This document shows positions 43,894 through 55,548 of a stretch of 64,000 nucleotides of DNA, piece by piece. The position numbers and the translations under genes were made by a program. This stretch comes from Saussurea involucrata. Taxonomy: Eukaryota; Streptophyta; Magnoliopsida; Asterales; Asteraceae. Position 1 is the first letter of the stretch. Every line of letters begins with the position of its first letter. The notes under the pieces are model-generated. The model saw only the letters and a list, made by a program, of their open reading frames with translations, was not told the origin of the DNA and did not search any database. Location: contig CM066318.1 of the NCBI GenBank assembly GCA_033807775.1, positions 87,934,879 to 87,998,878 of the forward strand. Reading direction: 5' to 3'.

Positions 43894-46232
43894 TGTAACA
43901 CCCAAAAAATTTGGGCTATTTTAAACCTTAAATTGTAACAAGTTATGATAGAATAACATCCAAACTTTTATATAAATAAGGAGAGAATTAACTATGAGGT
44001 TTCATATTTACAAATATTGTATTCTTCAAATAACCTATTAATCTAATCATGTCAACTATATTCATATTAACTGGGTTATCTAAGCGTTCCATCAAAAAGC
44101 CTCATTGTGTTAGCTAAATCCTCCGCTTATCCCAAAAGTTGAATACTTCAAAAGCTCTCATCCCACATCCCATTTTACTTCCCTGAGCATGTACCTGGTA
44201 AGAAAATTTAATTTGAACAATTAGGCTTACGCCTAGTTAGAACATCCAAATTCAAATTAAAACATTAACATCTTTGAAATTATCCAAAACATATAAACAA
44301 ACCTGTTCTCCACCATTCTTTCCGTACACGTGATCACCTCAATGACGGGAATATACCCGATCCCATGAATATGACTAACATTCAGTAAGTCATATTATCA
44401 CAATTAAGAGCCTACTACGAATCATTACAGATTCTAGATTATTGCTCTTATCCAAGAAATTACAAGTTGCTTTATGCCTATTTCTTGGACTGGAAGTAGA
44501 GATTACAAGTTACTTTATGCCTATCTCTGGTCTTCCCATAGAAATCAGGAATTACAAATTACTTTATGCCTATTCCTCGATTTCTACACCACGAAACGAG
44601 AATTACAAATTACTTTATGTCTATTCTCCATTTCCATGTGAACAGGAATTACAAATTACTTTATGCCTATTTCACATTTCACATCACCCTATGAAATAGA
44701 AATTACAAATTCCTTTATGCCTATTTCTCATTTCATAACACATTTACAAAATGGGAATTACAAATTACTTTATGCCTATTCCACATTTCAGGTCAACGGG
44801 ATTTGTAATTTACTTTATGCCTATTCCACGTTAAAATAAAAACAGTGCCTATTGATCCATTACACATTAAGTGAATATGTATAACAACATATCACCATTT
44901 CTCATAACATATTCCATTCTATGAATATCGAATAATCTAACGTACCCTCAAATGCTCTTTTTCTAAAATTCTTATTTAGAAAAATAATCCGAGACATCGA
45001 TCAAAAAGAAGATAATAAGTTCAATCAAACTCATATCCGAAAATAAAACCATCTTGGGTCTTAAAATTAATTTCCACATTTAATTCTAAATTAATCTCCA
45101 AAATCAATTCCAAAATAAATTCTTACAAACTAAATTCCAGATTAATTTAAAAGAAATTGATTTTCCATTAATGAATTCTATTGGGCCGAGCCCATCTCCG
45201 ATTTGGTTGATATACCGGAATCCAAACGAATTTGGTCCATTTCGGTTTGGACGAATTCCGGAACCCACAAACAATTTTGTCCATTCCGGAACTTCTTTGA
45301 TTCCGGCCCAGCTTCCGGTTGTAACAGTTCCGAATCCAATCCCCCAAAGCCCAAGTTCCGGTTATTAAAATTCCGAATCCGATTTGCATAAACCCAATTC
45401 CGGTTCTAGTTAATTTCCGGAACCCAAAATAATTTAAACCAATTCCGGAATTTATAAACCACCCAAAAATAATTTCGGATCCTAAGTTTGTGAAGCCCAA
45501 TCAGTTCCGGAACCACATAAATTCCGGATCTCCAAACCCAATTCCGGAACCCATTAGTTCCGGACTCTAATCCAGTTCCGGAACCGCTCAATTCCGTATT
45601 CCATACCGAGACTTCGATAATGGGTGTGCAATTCTCATCAAAATTAACTCATAACTTATCTAAGAACTTGGGTTGTTATTAGACTTAATATACTATACAA
45701 TTATACCAATCATACAGACATTTTATATACTATATCTGATTCCATTTCAATTGCTAAAGTTTAAGATGAATAGATGAACTCACCTGGATTCTTAGACCCA
45801 CTTCTCTGCACAATTCAAATACCAAATCTCTTCACCCACTGATCCAATAACCTAATTGGAAGATGAATTCAACTTGAGATTATCAACTCTATAGTAATTA
45901 AATCAGAGAGGATGATTGAAATCCTTACCAGAAGAATTAGAATTTGCTCAATTTCTTCTTCCCTTTTTCTGCTTCAGTAACCTATTTCACACACACACAA
46001 TTGAGATAAAATCTCAATTGTGACCGACTCCTACTTTAAATATCTGGACTCACTTTCAACTAATGACAATTTAAACCCTCAAGTTAATTTGCACTATTAA
46101 CTTTAAACTTAGTTCAGATTACCAAATCAACCCTGGAGTTATAATTTACAAATAGTCCATAAACTTAGACTAAATTACAATTTGAGTCCATTCATATTAA
46201 AATATAATACAACGGAAATTCGAGGTGTTACA
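43894..46232 (-). repeat. LTR A (3' LTR of copy A)
   Basis: 2339 bp with TGTAACACC...GGTGTTACA ends. It contains eight copies of attacaaattactttatgcc spaced about 50 bp (44457-44820) and a run of ttccgg(aa) palindromes (45215-45600). The outermost 40 bp differ more from LTR B than the rest does. Confidence 0.9.
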
Positions 46233-46263
46233 ATTCTCCCCAACTTGCAAATGATTTCGTCCC

Positions 46264-46583
46264 CGAAATCAAAGCTAGGTAAAGAGATGAGGATATCTAA
46301 TCTTCATATCTTCTTCCGCTTATAACGTAACGTTAGCACCTCGATGATGCTTCCATTGCACTTTCAACATAACCATATCCTTATGGCGTAGTTTCTTAAC
46401 CGATCTCTCTAAAATCGCCCCCGGTTCTTCTACACAACGACTCTTTTCATCCACTCTTACATCAGTAAGTGGAATCACATCATTCTCTTCGGCTAAACAT
46501 TTCTGAAGATAGCAAATATGGAAGGTATTATGGATGCCTTCCAATTCAGGTGGAAGATCTAACTGATAAGCTTGAAGTCCCAC
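46264..46583 (-). pseudogene. Chromodomain-like C-terminus of pol, copy A
   Basis: It continues the integrase frame after a stop: LPPELEGIHNTFHICYLQK, then ERSVKKLRHKD and VQWKHHRGANVTL, a diverged chromodomain that in this lineage steers integration to heterochromatin. A TAA at 46320 cuts off the last residues. Copy B has GAA at that codon and reads on to HLFT and a stop at 53612, so this stop is a private G-to-T change. Confidence 0.75.
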
Positions 46584-46625
46584 TCGCTTAATTATAGTGA
46601 AAGGTCCTAGAAAACGAGGACTTAA

Positions 46626-47078
46626 CTATCCACGTTTACCAAATCTTATCACGCCCTTCCACGGGGATACTTTAAGCACTACGCGCTCCCCAACTTGGAA
46701 CTCTTTCGGTCTTCTTTTCGGATCAGCATAACTCTTTTGTCGATCTTGAGCTGCTTTCATATGCTTTTGAATCTTTTTCACCTTATCGGTCGTTTTTTGC
46801 ACAAGTTCAGGACCAGCAAACTGCTTTTCTCCAGCTTCTAACCAACACACTGGAGTTCTACATTTCCGACCATACAAAGCTTCAAAAGGTGCTCTTCCGA
46901 TACTGGAGTGATAACTATTGTTATACGCAAACTCTACCAAGGGTAAATGCGTATCCCAGTTACCTCCAAAGTCTAACACACATGATCTGAGCATATCTTC
47001 CAAAGTTTGAATGGTTCTTTCACTTTGCCCGTCTGTTTGTGGATGATAAGCAGTGCTCAAATTAACTTTCGTACCCAA
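46626..47078 (-). pseudogene. Integrase, second half, copy A
   Basis: It contains [22 protein letters not shown] with the third catalytic Glu, then [28 protein letters not shown] and the GPY-like segment [16 protein letters not shown] stop precedes it at 47085 (CAA in copy B, TAA here) and another ends it (46626; AAG in copy B). Same frame as the neighbouring segments. Confidence 0.82.
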
Positions 47079-47084
47079 TTCTTC

Positions 47085-47570
47085 TTATAGTGACTGCCAA
47101 AACCTCGAGGTAAACCGACTATCACGATCCGATACTATAGACACCGGTATACCATGTCTTGCCACTACTTCATCAATATACAGTTTCCCCAATTTATCTA
47201 TTAGTGACGTTTCTTTCATAGCCAAAAAGTGAGCACTCTTGGTCAATCGATCCACGATTACCCATATAGTGTCGTTACCCTTTTGCGTCCTCGGTAACTT
47301 TGTCACAAAATCCATGGTAATCTTCTCCCACTTCCATTCCGGAATCTCTAAAGATTGAAAACTTCCGTAAGGCTTTTGATGTTCGACTTTTACTAACGAA
47401 CATGTCACACACTTTTCTACTACTCGTGCCACATCTAATTTCATAGCTGGCCACCAATAGTGCAACTTCAGATCCCTATACATCTTAGTACTTCCCGGAT
47501 GTATAGAATACTTAGACTTGTGGGCGTCTTCGAGAATTAACTCCTGATTTCCTCCCACTTTGGCACCCAA
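47085..47570 (-). pseudogene. Integrase, zinc domain and first half of core, copy A
   Basis: HHCC module (HPGSTKMY ... CVTCSLVK), then the DDE core's first Asp in [10 protein letters not shown] and second in [11 protein letters not shown]. It ends at TAA 47085. In the same frame as 46626-47078. Confidence 0.82.
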
Positions 47571-47726
47571 ACACGGCCTTGGAACAGGTTAACCCCACGG
47601 TTATCTTCAATCAGTTGAAGATGTCGTTTGCTCATAACTTCATATTTCAGATTTTCTTCCAATAAAGCTTCCGTTTGTGCCTCTTTTATCTTTTCAATCA
47701 AACTTGATGTCATGTCAATCCGGGCG

Positions 47727-48417
47727 TTAAGTCGTTTTCAAGTACCCAATGTATTCTTTTCTACTTAAAGCATCAGCTACAACATTTGCTTTACCAGGAT
47801 GGTAATGCAATTCACAATCATAATCTTTAAGTAGTTCTAACCAACGCCGCTGCCTCATATTCAACTCCTTCTGATCAAAGACATGCTTCAAGCTCTTGTG
47901 ATCAGTGTAAAGTGTGCACTTCGTTCCATAAAGATAATGACGCCACAGCTTTAATGCAAACACGACCGCTGCCAATTCTAAATCATGGGTAGGGTAATTC
48001 TTCTCATGTTCTTTGAGTTGTCTTGATGCATAAGCAATCACCTTGCCTCGTTGCATCAACACACACCCTAAACCCATCTTTGACGCGTCACTATACACAA
48101 CCAAATCTTCCGTTCCTTCCGGTAGTACAAGAACAGGAGCTTCACATAACTTCTGGCGTAAAGTTCTGAAAGCTGACTCTTGCTTTTCAGTCCAAACGAA
48201 CTTCACATTCTTCCGAGTCAACATGGTCAAAGCAGAAGCAATCTTTGAGAAATCTTTGATAAACCTCCAGTAATACCCTGCTAGACCCAAGAAACTTCTT
48301 ATTTCCGACGCGCTCTTCGGTGTTTCCCAGTTCGTCATTGCTTCTATCTATGCCGAATCTACTTTGACTCCTTCCGAAGTAATCACATGCCCCAGAAATT
48401 GTACTTCTTTTAACCAA
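47727..48417 (-). pseudogene. RT end and RNase H, copy A
   Basis: It begins in RT thumb/connection sequence ([19 protein letters not shown]) and carries RNase [41 protein letters not shown] and [10 protein letters not shown]. It is in a different frame from the upstream RT; a small deletion near 48440-48450 explains the shift. A TAG (48351-48353 region) separates the first residues from 48338. Stops near 47720-47580 separate it from integrase. Confidence 0.85.
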
Positions 48418-48420
48418 AAT

Positions 48421-49956
48421 TCACACTTTGAAAATTTTACGTACAATCTCCTTTCTCAGAACTTCCAAGACTTCACGAAAATGGCATTCATGATCAACTT
48501 CATCCTTAGAATAGACAAGTATGTCATCAATGAACACGATGACAGAATTATCTAAAAATGGTCGACATACTCTGTTCATCAGATCCATGAACACGGATGG
48601 AGCATTAGTAAGCCCGAACGGTATTACAAGAAATTCATAATGCCCATACCTCGTTCTAAACGCCGTCTTAGGAATATCTTCATCTCTTACCCGAACCTGA
48701 TGGTATCCCGACCTTAGATCAATCTTTGAGAAGCATCTCGCACCTTGGAGTTGATCAAACAAATCATCAATCCTTGGAAGCGGATACTTATTCTTAATCG
48801 TCACCTTATTCAGCTCCCGATAGTTGATGCACATTCTCATAGTGCCATCCTTCTTCTTTACAAACAATACCGGAGCTCCCCAAGGTGAAGAACTTGGTCT
48901 AACAAAACCCTTGTCTAGCAGCTCTTGCAGCTGAGACATCATCTCTTTCATTTCGGCCGGCGCTAAGCGATACGGTGCACGCGCTATTGGTGCCGATCCA
49001 GGGATAAGATCAATACGAAACTCTATTTGTCGTTCAGACGGTAGACCTGGAAGATCATCGGGAAATACGTCCTGGAATTCGCGTACTACCATGATATATT
49101 CCACCTGTTTCTTTTCTGACTTCACATCTAGAACATACGCTAGATATGATGAACATCCTTTCATCAAACATTTACGCGCTTTTGCAACAGAAATTAACGG
49201 AACTTCCCTTTTTTGCTTTTCCCCAAAGATGAGTACATCATCCTTATCAGCCATCGGAATCCGAATTAATTTCTTTGCACAAAGTATTTCTGCCTGGTTG
49301 ACTGTCAACCAGTCCATACCCACAATCACATCGAATCCCCCAATTTCCATTAACAACAAGTCAATCGGAAATTTCGTTTCCCCTATCGAAATTAAACAAC
49401 CCTCAAGTCTTTCACGGACTAAGACTTGACCTATGTTAGCTATCTCGACTACTAAGGCATCTTCCAAGGAAGTGACATGCATAACTAACTTTTGATAGAA
49501 TGATTTGGATACAAACGACAGATTGGCACCACAGTCAAATAAAATGCACGCGAGAATATAATTTATGAGGAATGTACCAGAAACGACATCTTTGGACTCC
49601 TTTGCCTCTTCCGCCGTCATGTGAAATGTCTGGCCCGTTGGTTTAGGAGTGTTTGGTTTCTTTCCTTGATCCCCGCCCTTCTTTAACTTTGGACAATCTC
49701 TCCGGAAGTGTCCGGGTTGTTTACACTCGAAACAGATCGGACCTTGAATAGGACAGCTTGCCGCTATATGCCCAGACTTCCCGCATTTGAAGCACTCATT
49801 CTCGACTATCCGATACTGGCCAAAATGCTTACTTCGGCATTTCTGACACCAATTTGGTTCCCGGCGAGACTCATAACGAACGTTCTTGCCAAATGATTTG
49901 GATTTCTGAGAAGACTCCGACCGGCCTTCCCACTTTCGTTTCTCTCCCCCGTGCAT
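48421..49956 (-). pseudogene. Gag zinc knuckles, protease and RT, copy A
   Basis: 511 codons. Two CCHC knuckles ([28 protein letters not shown]) bind RNA. The protease active site reads FDCGANLSF, with Cys where Ser/Thr is normal, a change likely to harm catalysis. The RT has the [38 protein letters not shown] and [10 protein letters not shown] boxes. The frame is lost after EVLRKE. It is preceded in the same frame by the gag segment 49984-50889, separated by one TAG. Confidence 0.87.
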
Positions 49957-49983
49957 TTTCTCCTCCTTGTCTTTGGCATATAC

Positions 49984-50889
49984 CTATTCTATTACTTTAG
50001 CTTCTTCGATCGTCTCTCTCAACGTTGAAGCTTTGGAATTTTGCACCCGCGACATCATATCCGCCGATAAGCCCTTCAGATAGGCTTTAATCTTTTCTTT
50101 CTCGGTTGGAGCCACATGCCCCACTAGATTCAACTTTTCCATAAAGGATTCAGTGTACTTCTGAACCGTTGAAGTACCTTTCTTAAGAGTCTGAAACTCT
50201 TCTTCAATCCTATCCATTTCGTTCTCGTTGCAATATTCCTCCAAAATCTTTATCTTGAACGACTCCCACGTCATAGCAGTTAAGACTGGAGCCGTCACAG
50301 TAGATGTTACGATATTCCACCATGTCAACGCGTTGCCTCGTAACATTTGAGAACCGAACCTGACTTTCGATTCCACATCACATTCACAAGCTCGGAAAGC
50401 TTGTTCCATCTCTCGGAGCCAATTCATGCATGCCACTGGATTATCCACTCCGGTAAACTCTGGCGGTTTACAACTCAGAAATGTCTTAAATGAACAAACT
50501 CTTTCCACCCTTCTGTTTATATTCATCACCGGATTACGAATTGGGTTTACTACACCAGTACTTGTCTCCGTTCGTTGTAGCCCAGAACTTCGATCATTTA
50601 GCGTTTTCATGAACATTTCTGATTGATGTGCCATTGCTGTATTCATCATTCGCATCATATTTTCCATCATGCGAGATTTCATCGTAGACTCAGCTGTCAC
50701 CGGATTAGAGGTACCGGTACTAGTTCTTTGTGCTTGACTATCCATTCCTCCTATTAGAGGTGGCCTCGGCAGACTTTCATGTGTTCCGCCCGCTTCAGGT
50801 TGTCTTTCCAAACCCCAGTCAATCATTGCCCTATTCTCCGAAGAATTAGGGGATCTTGTTGGTGTATTCACCATCGTTCTGGATAGCAC
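49984..50889 (-). pseudogene. gag N-terminal and core part, copy A
   Basis: 301 codons from ATG 50889, about 320 bp downstream of the primer site. The first 110 residues are polar. The core (residues about 130-300) has FLSCKPPEFTGVDNP, RFGSQMLRGNALTWW and EEYCNENEMDRIEEEF, the retrotransposon gag fold. It ends at a TAG (CAG by C-to-T); the frame continues at 49956 into the zinc knuckles. Confidence 0.85.
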
Positions 50890-51209
50890 AAAGAAATAAC
50901 CATAAGAAATGGTTACACATATCCAGACATACGAAACGTACTTTACCGTTCATTAGTCACTGTAACAATTTAGAAACATGTATGCATGTGTAACAATATA
51001 TTCATAATAACAGTAGCTAATTGAAATTGTGAACATACTATACATGAGAATCCTCGTTACCATCGTTATAGTACTAATTTCACGTATTTCCGTCGACTCT
51101 AAGACTATCCCGTCTTAGTACTTCTACCCATATCTCACGAATCATAACTTAGTTCATCTCAGCTTAAGTCTAGGTATCTCATTATCATACCTAGTTCGCT
51201 TAAACTTCA

Positions 51210-51221
51210 GCTCTGATACCA
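51210..51221 (-). other. Primer-binding site, initiator tRNA-Met, copy A
   Basis: Minus strand TGGTATCAGAGC, three bases from LTR B. It shows that LTR B is the 5' LTR of copy A. Confidence 0.9.
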
Positions 51222-51224
51222 TAT

Positions 51225-53569
51225 TGTAACACCCTAAAAATCAGGGCTAATTTGAACCTCAAATTGTAACAAGTTATGATAGAATAACATCCAAACTTTT
51301 ATATAAATAAGGAGAGAATTAACTATGAGGTTTCATATTTACAAATATTGTATTCTTCAAATAACCTATTAATCTAATCATGTCAACTATAATCAGATTA
51401 ACTGGGTTATCTAAGCGTTCCATCAAAAAGCCTCATTGTGTTAGCTAAATCCTCCGCTTAACCCAAAAGTTGAATACTTCAAAAGCTCTCACCCCACATC
51501 CCATTTTACTTCCCTGAGCCTGTACCTGGTAAGAAAATTTAATTTGAACAATTAGGCTTACGCCTAGTTAGAACATCCAAATTCAAATTAAAACATTAAC
51601 AGCTTTGAAATTATCCAAAACATATAAACAAACATGTTCTCCACCATTCTTATCGTACACGTGCTCACCTCAATGACGGGAATATACCCGATCCCATGAA
51701 TATGACTAACATTCAGTAAGTTATATTATCACAATTAAGAGCCTATTACGAATCATTACAGATTCTAGATTATTGCTCTTATCCAAGAAATTACAAGTTG
51801 CTTTATGCCTATTTTCTTGGACTGGAAGTAGAGATTACAAGTTACTTTATGCCTATCTCTGGTCTTCCCATAGAAATCAGGAATTACAAATTACTTTATG
51901 CCTATTCCTCGATTTCTACACCACGAAACGAGAATTACAAATTACTTTATGCCTATTCTCCATTTCCATGTGAACGGGAATTACAAATTACTTTATGCCT
52001 ATTCCACATTTCACATCACCCTATGAAATAGAAATTACAAATTCTTTTATGCCTATTTCTCATTTCATAACACCTTTACGAAATGGGAATTACAAATTAC
52101 TTTATGCCTATTCCACATTTCAGGTCAATGAGAATTGCAATTTACTTTATGCCTATTACACGTTAAAATAAAAACAGTGCCTATGGATCCATTACACATT
52201 AAGTGAATATGTATAACAACATATCACCATTTCTCATAACATATTCCATTCTATGAATATCGAATAATCTAACGTACCCTCAAATGCTCTTTTTCTAAAA
52301 TTCTTATTTAGAAAAATAATCCGAGACATCGATCCAAAATAAGATAATAAGTTCAATCAAACTCATATCCGAAAATAAAACCATCTTAGGTCTTAAAATT
52401 AATTTCCACATTTAATTCTAAATTAATCTCCAAAATCAATTCCAAAATAAATTCTTACAAACTAAATTCCAGATTAATTTAAAAGGAATTGATTTTCCAT
52501 TAATGAATTCTATTGGGCCGAGCCCATCTCCGGTTTGGTTGATATACCGAAATCCAAACGAATTTGGTCCATTCCGGTTTGGACAAATTCCGAAACCCAC
52601 AAACAACTTTGTCCATTCCGGAACTTCTTTGATTCCGGCCCATCTTCCGGTTGTAAGAGTTCCGAATCCAATCCCCCAAAGCCCAAGTTCCGGTTATTAA
52701 AATACCGGATCCGATTTGCATAAACCCAATTCCGGTTCTAGTTAATTTCCGGAACCCAAAATAATTTAAACCAATTTCGGAATTTATAAATTCCGGATCC
52801 ACCCAAAAATAATTCTGGATCCTAAGTTTGTGAAGCCCAATCAGTTCCGGAACCACATAAATTCCGGATCTCCAAACCCAGTTCCGGAACCCATTATTTT
52901 CGGACTCTAATCCAATTCCGGAACCGCTCAATTCCGGATTCCATACCGGGACTTCGATACTGGGTGTGCAATTCTCATCAAAATTAACTCAGAACTTATC
53001 TAAGAACTTGGGTTGTTATTCGACTTAATATACTATACAATTATACCAATCATACAGACAGTTTATATACTCTATCTGATTCCATTTCAATTGCTAAAGT
53101 TTAAGATGAATAGATGAACTCACCTAGATTCTTAGACCCACTTCTCTGCACAATTCAAAATCCAAATCTCTTCACCCACTGATCCAATAACCTAATTGGA
53201 AGATGAATTCAACTTGAGATTATCAACTCTATAGTAATTAAATCAGAGAGGATGATTGAAATCCTTACCAGAAGAATTAGAATTTGCTCAAATTTTTCTT
53301 CTCTTTTTCTGCTTCAGTAACCTATTTCACACACACAATTGAGATAAAATCTCAATTGTGACCGACTCCTACTTTAAATATCTGGACACACTTTCAACTA
53401 ATGACAATTTAAACCCTCGAGTTAATTTGCACTATTAACTTTAAACTTAGTTCAAATTACCAAATCAACCCTGTAGTTATAATTTACAAATAGTCCACAA
53501 ACTTAGACTAAATTACAATTTGAGTCCATTCATATTAAAATATAATAAACGGAAATTTGAGGTGTTACA
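51225..53569 (-). repeat. LTR B (shared by copies A and B)
   Basis: 2345 bp, same organisation as LTR A: eight attacaaattactttatgcc units (51788-52165) and ttccgg palindromes (52550-52960). On its right side (plus strand) it is followed not by host DNA but by the polypurine-tract end of a second internal region, so it serves two elements. Confidence 0.92.
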
Positions 53570-53611
53570 ATTCTCCCCAACTTGCAAATGATTTCGTCCC
53601 CGAAATCAAAG

Positions 53612-53980
53612 CTAGGTAAAGAGATGAGGATATCTAATCTTCATATCTTCTTTCGCTTCTAACGTAATGTTAGCACCTCGATGATGATTCCATTGCACTT
53701 TCAACATAACCACATCCTTATGGCATAGTTTCTTAACCGATCTCTCTAAAATTGCCTCCGATTCTTCTACACAACGACTCTTTTCATCCACTCTTACATC
53801 AGTAAGTAGAATCACATCATTCTCTTCGGCTAAACATTTCTGAAGATAGCAAATAAGGAAGGTATTATGGATGCCATCCAATTCAGGTGGAAGATCTAAC
53901 TGATAAGCTTGAAGTCCCACTCGCTTAATTATAGTGAAAGGTCCTAGAAAACGAGGACTTAACTTTCCACGTTTAACCAA
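53612..53980 (-). pseudogene. Chromodomain-like C-terminus of pol, copy B
   Basis: 122 codons, complete to the natural stop (RYPHLFT). It has LPPELDGIHNTF and ERSVKKLCHKD ... VQWNHHRGANITL. It is out of frame with the integrase segment because of one extra T near 53976, absent from copy A. Confidence 0.78.
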
Positions 53981-54803
53981 ATCTTATCACGCCCTTCCAC
54001 GGGGATACTTTAAGCATTACGCGCTCCCCAACTTGGAACTCTTTCGGTCTTCTTTTCGGGTCAGCATAACTCTTTTGTCGATCTTGAGCTGCTTTCATAT
54101 GCTTTCGAATCTCTTTCACCTTATCGGTCGTTTGTTGCACAAGTTCAGGACCAACAAACTGCTTTTCTCCAGCTTCTAACCAACACAATGGAGTTCTACA
54201 TTTCCGACCATACAAAGCTTCAAAAGATGCTCTTCCGATACTGGAGTGATAACTATTGTTATATGCAAACTCTACCAAGGGTAAATGCGTATCCCAGTTA
54301 CCTCCAAAGTCTAACACACACGATCTGAGCATATCTTCCAAAGTTTGAATGGTTCTTTCACTTTGCCCGTCTGTTTGTGGATGATAAGCAGTGCTCAAAT
54401 TGACTCTCGTACCCAATTCTTCTTGTAGTGACTGCCAAAACTTCGAGGTAAACCGACTATCACGATCTGATACTATAGACACCGATATACCATGTCTTGA
54501 CACTACTTCATCAATATACAGCTTCGCCAATTTATCTATTGGTGACGCTTCTTTCATAGCCAGAAAGTGAGCACTCTTGGTCAATCGATCCATGATTACC
54601 CATATAGTGTCATTACCCTTTTGCGTCCTCGGTAACTTTGACACAAAATCCATGTTAATCTTCTCCCACTTCCATTCCGGAATCTCTAAAGATTGAAAAC
54701 TTCCGTAAGGCTTTTGATGTTCGGCTTTTACTAACGAACATGTCACACACTTTTCTACTATTCGTGCCACATCTAATTTCATAGCTGGCCACCAATAGTG
54801 CAA
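53973..54803 (-). pseudogene. Integrase, copy B
   Basis: 276 codons from just after the first His of the zinc module through the whole DDE core ([31 protein letters not shown]) to the GPY-like region. It is longer open than copy A because the codon that is TAA in A is CAA here. A one-base deletion near 54810 breaks it from the upstream zinc module. Confidence 0.85.
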
Positions 54804-54873
54804 CTTCAGATCCCATACATCTTAGTACTTCCCGGATGTATAGAATACTTAGACTTGTGGGCGTCTTCGAGAA

Positions 54874-55542
54874 TTAACTCTCAATTTCCTCCCACTTTGG
54901 CACCCAAACACGGCCTTGGAGCAGCTTGACCCCACGGTTATCTTCAGTCGGTTGAAGATGATGTTTGCTCATAACTTCATCTTTCAGATTTTCTTCCAAT
55001 AAAGATTTTGTTTGTGCCTCTTTTATCTTTTCAATCAAACTTGATGTCACGTCAATCCGGGCGTTAGTCGTTTTCAAGCACCCAGTGTATTCTTTTCTAC
55101 TTAAAGGATCGGCTACAACATTTGCTTTACCAGGATGGTAATGCAATTCACAATCATAATCTTTAAGTAGTTCTAACCAACGCCGCTGCCTCATATTCAA
55201 CTCCTTCTGATCAAAGACATGCTTCAAGCTCTTGTGATCAGTGTAAAGTGTGCACTTCGTTCCATACAGATAATGATGCCACAGCTTTAATGCAAACACG
55301 ACCGCTGCCAATTCTAAATCATTGGTAGGGTAATTCTTCTCATGTTCTTTGAGTTGTCTTGATGCATAAGCAATCACCTTGCCTCGTTGCATCAACACAC
55401 ACCCTAAACCCATCTTTGACACGTCACTATACACAACCAAATCTTTCGTTCCTTCCGGTAGTGCAAGAACAGGAGCTTCATACAACTTCTGGCGTAAAGT
55501 TCTGAAAGCTGACTCTTGCTTTTCAGTCCAAACGAACTTCAC
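54874..55542 (-). pseudogene. RNase H, copy B
   Basis: 222 codons: [17 protein letters not shown] (Asp-Val-Ser where copy A has Asp-Ala-Ser), [23 protein letters not shown], then a linker towards integrase. The upstream RT is missing because the copy ends at 55547. Confidence 0.83.
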
Positions 55543-55548
55543 ATTCTT

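Larger units (their letters stand above)
43894..53569 (-). mobile_element. Tekay-like Ty3/gypsy retrotransposon, copy A
   Basis: Minus-strand element with LTRs 43894-46232 and 51225-53569, initiator-Met primer site (51210-51221) and gag-pol between. The RT-RNase H-integrase order, chromodomain-like C-terminus and gatttcggggacgaaatc tail before the polypurine tract place it among chromoviruses, probably Tekay/Del. Several stops and frameshifts make it inactive. Its 5' LTR is simultaneously the 3' LTR of the partial copy B, so the locus is LTR-interior-LTR-interior. Confidence 0.88.
53570..55547 (-). mobile_element. Copy B: partial second interior of the gypsy array
   Basis: It starts at LTR B with the same 3' tail as copy A (attctccccaacttgc..., gatttcggggacgaaatc on the minus strand) and aligns with copy A up to the RT/RNase H border. 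There it stops within a base or two of 55547. The missing gag, protease, most of RT and second LTR were lost in the deletion at the 55548 junction. Confidence 0.85.

Noticed and set aside
45171..45591. Open frames on both strands at the ttccgg repeat of LTR A
   Set aside because: The period of the repeat keeps several frames open at once; the same frames appear in LTR B.
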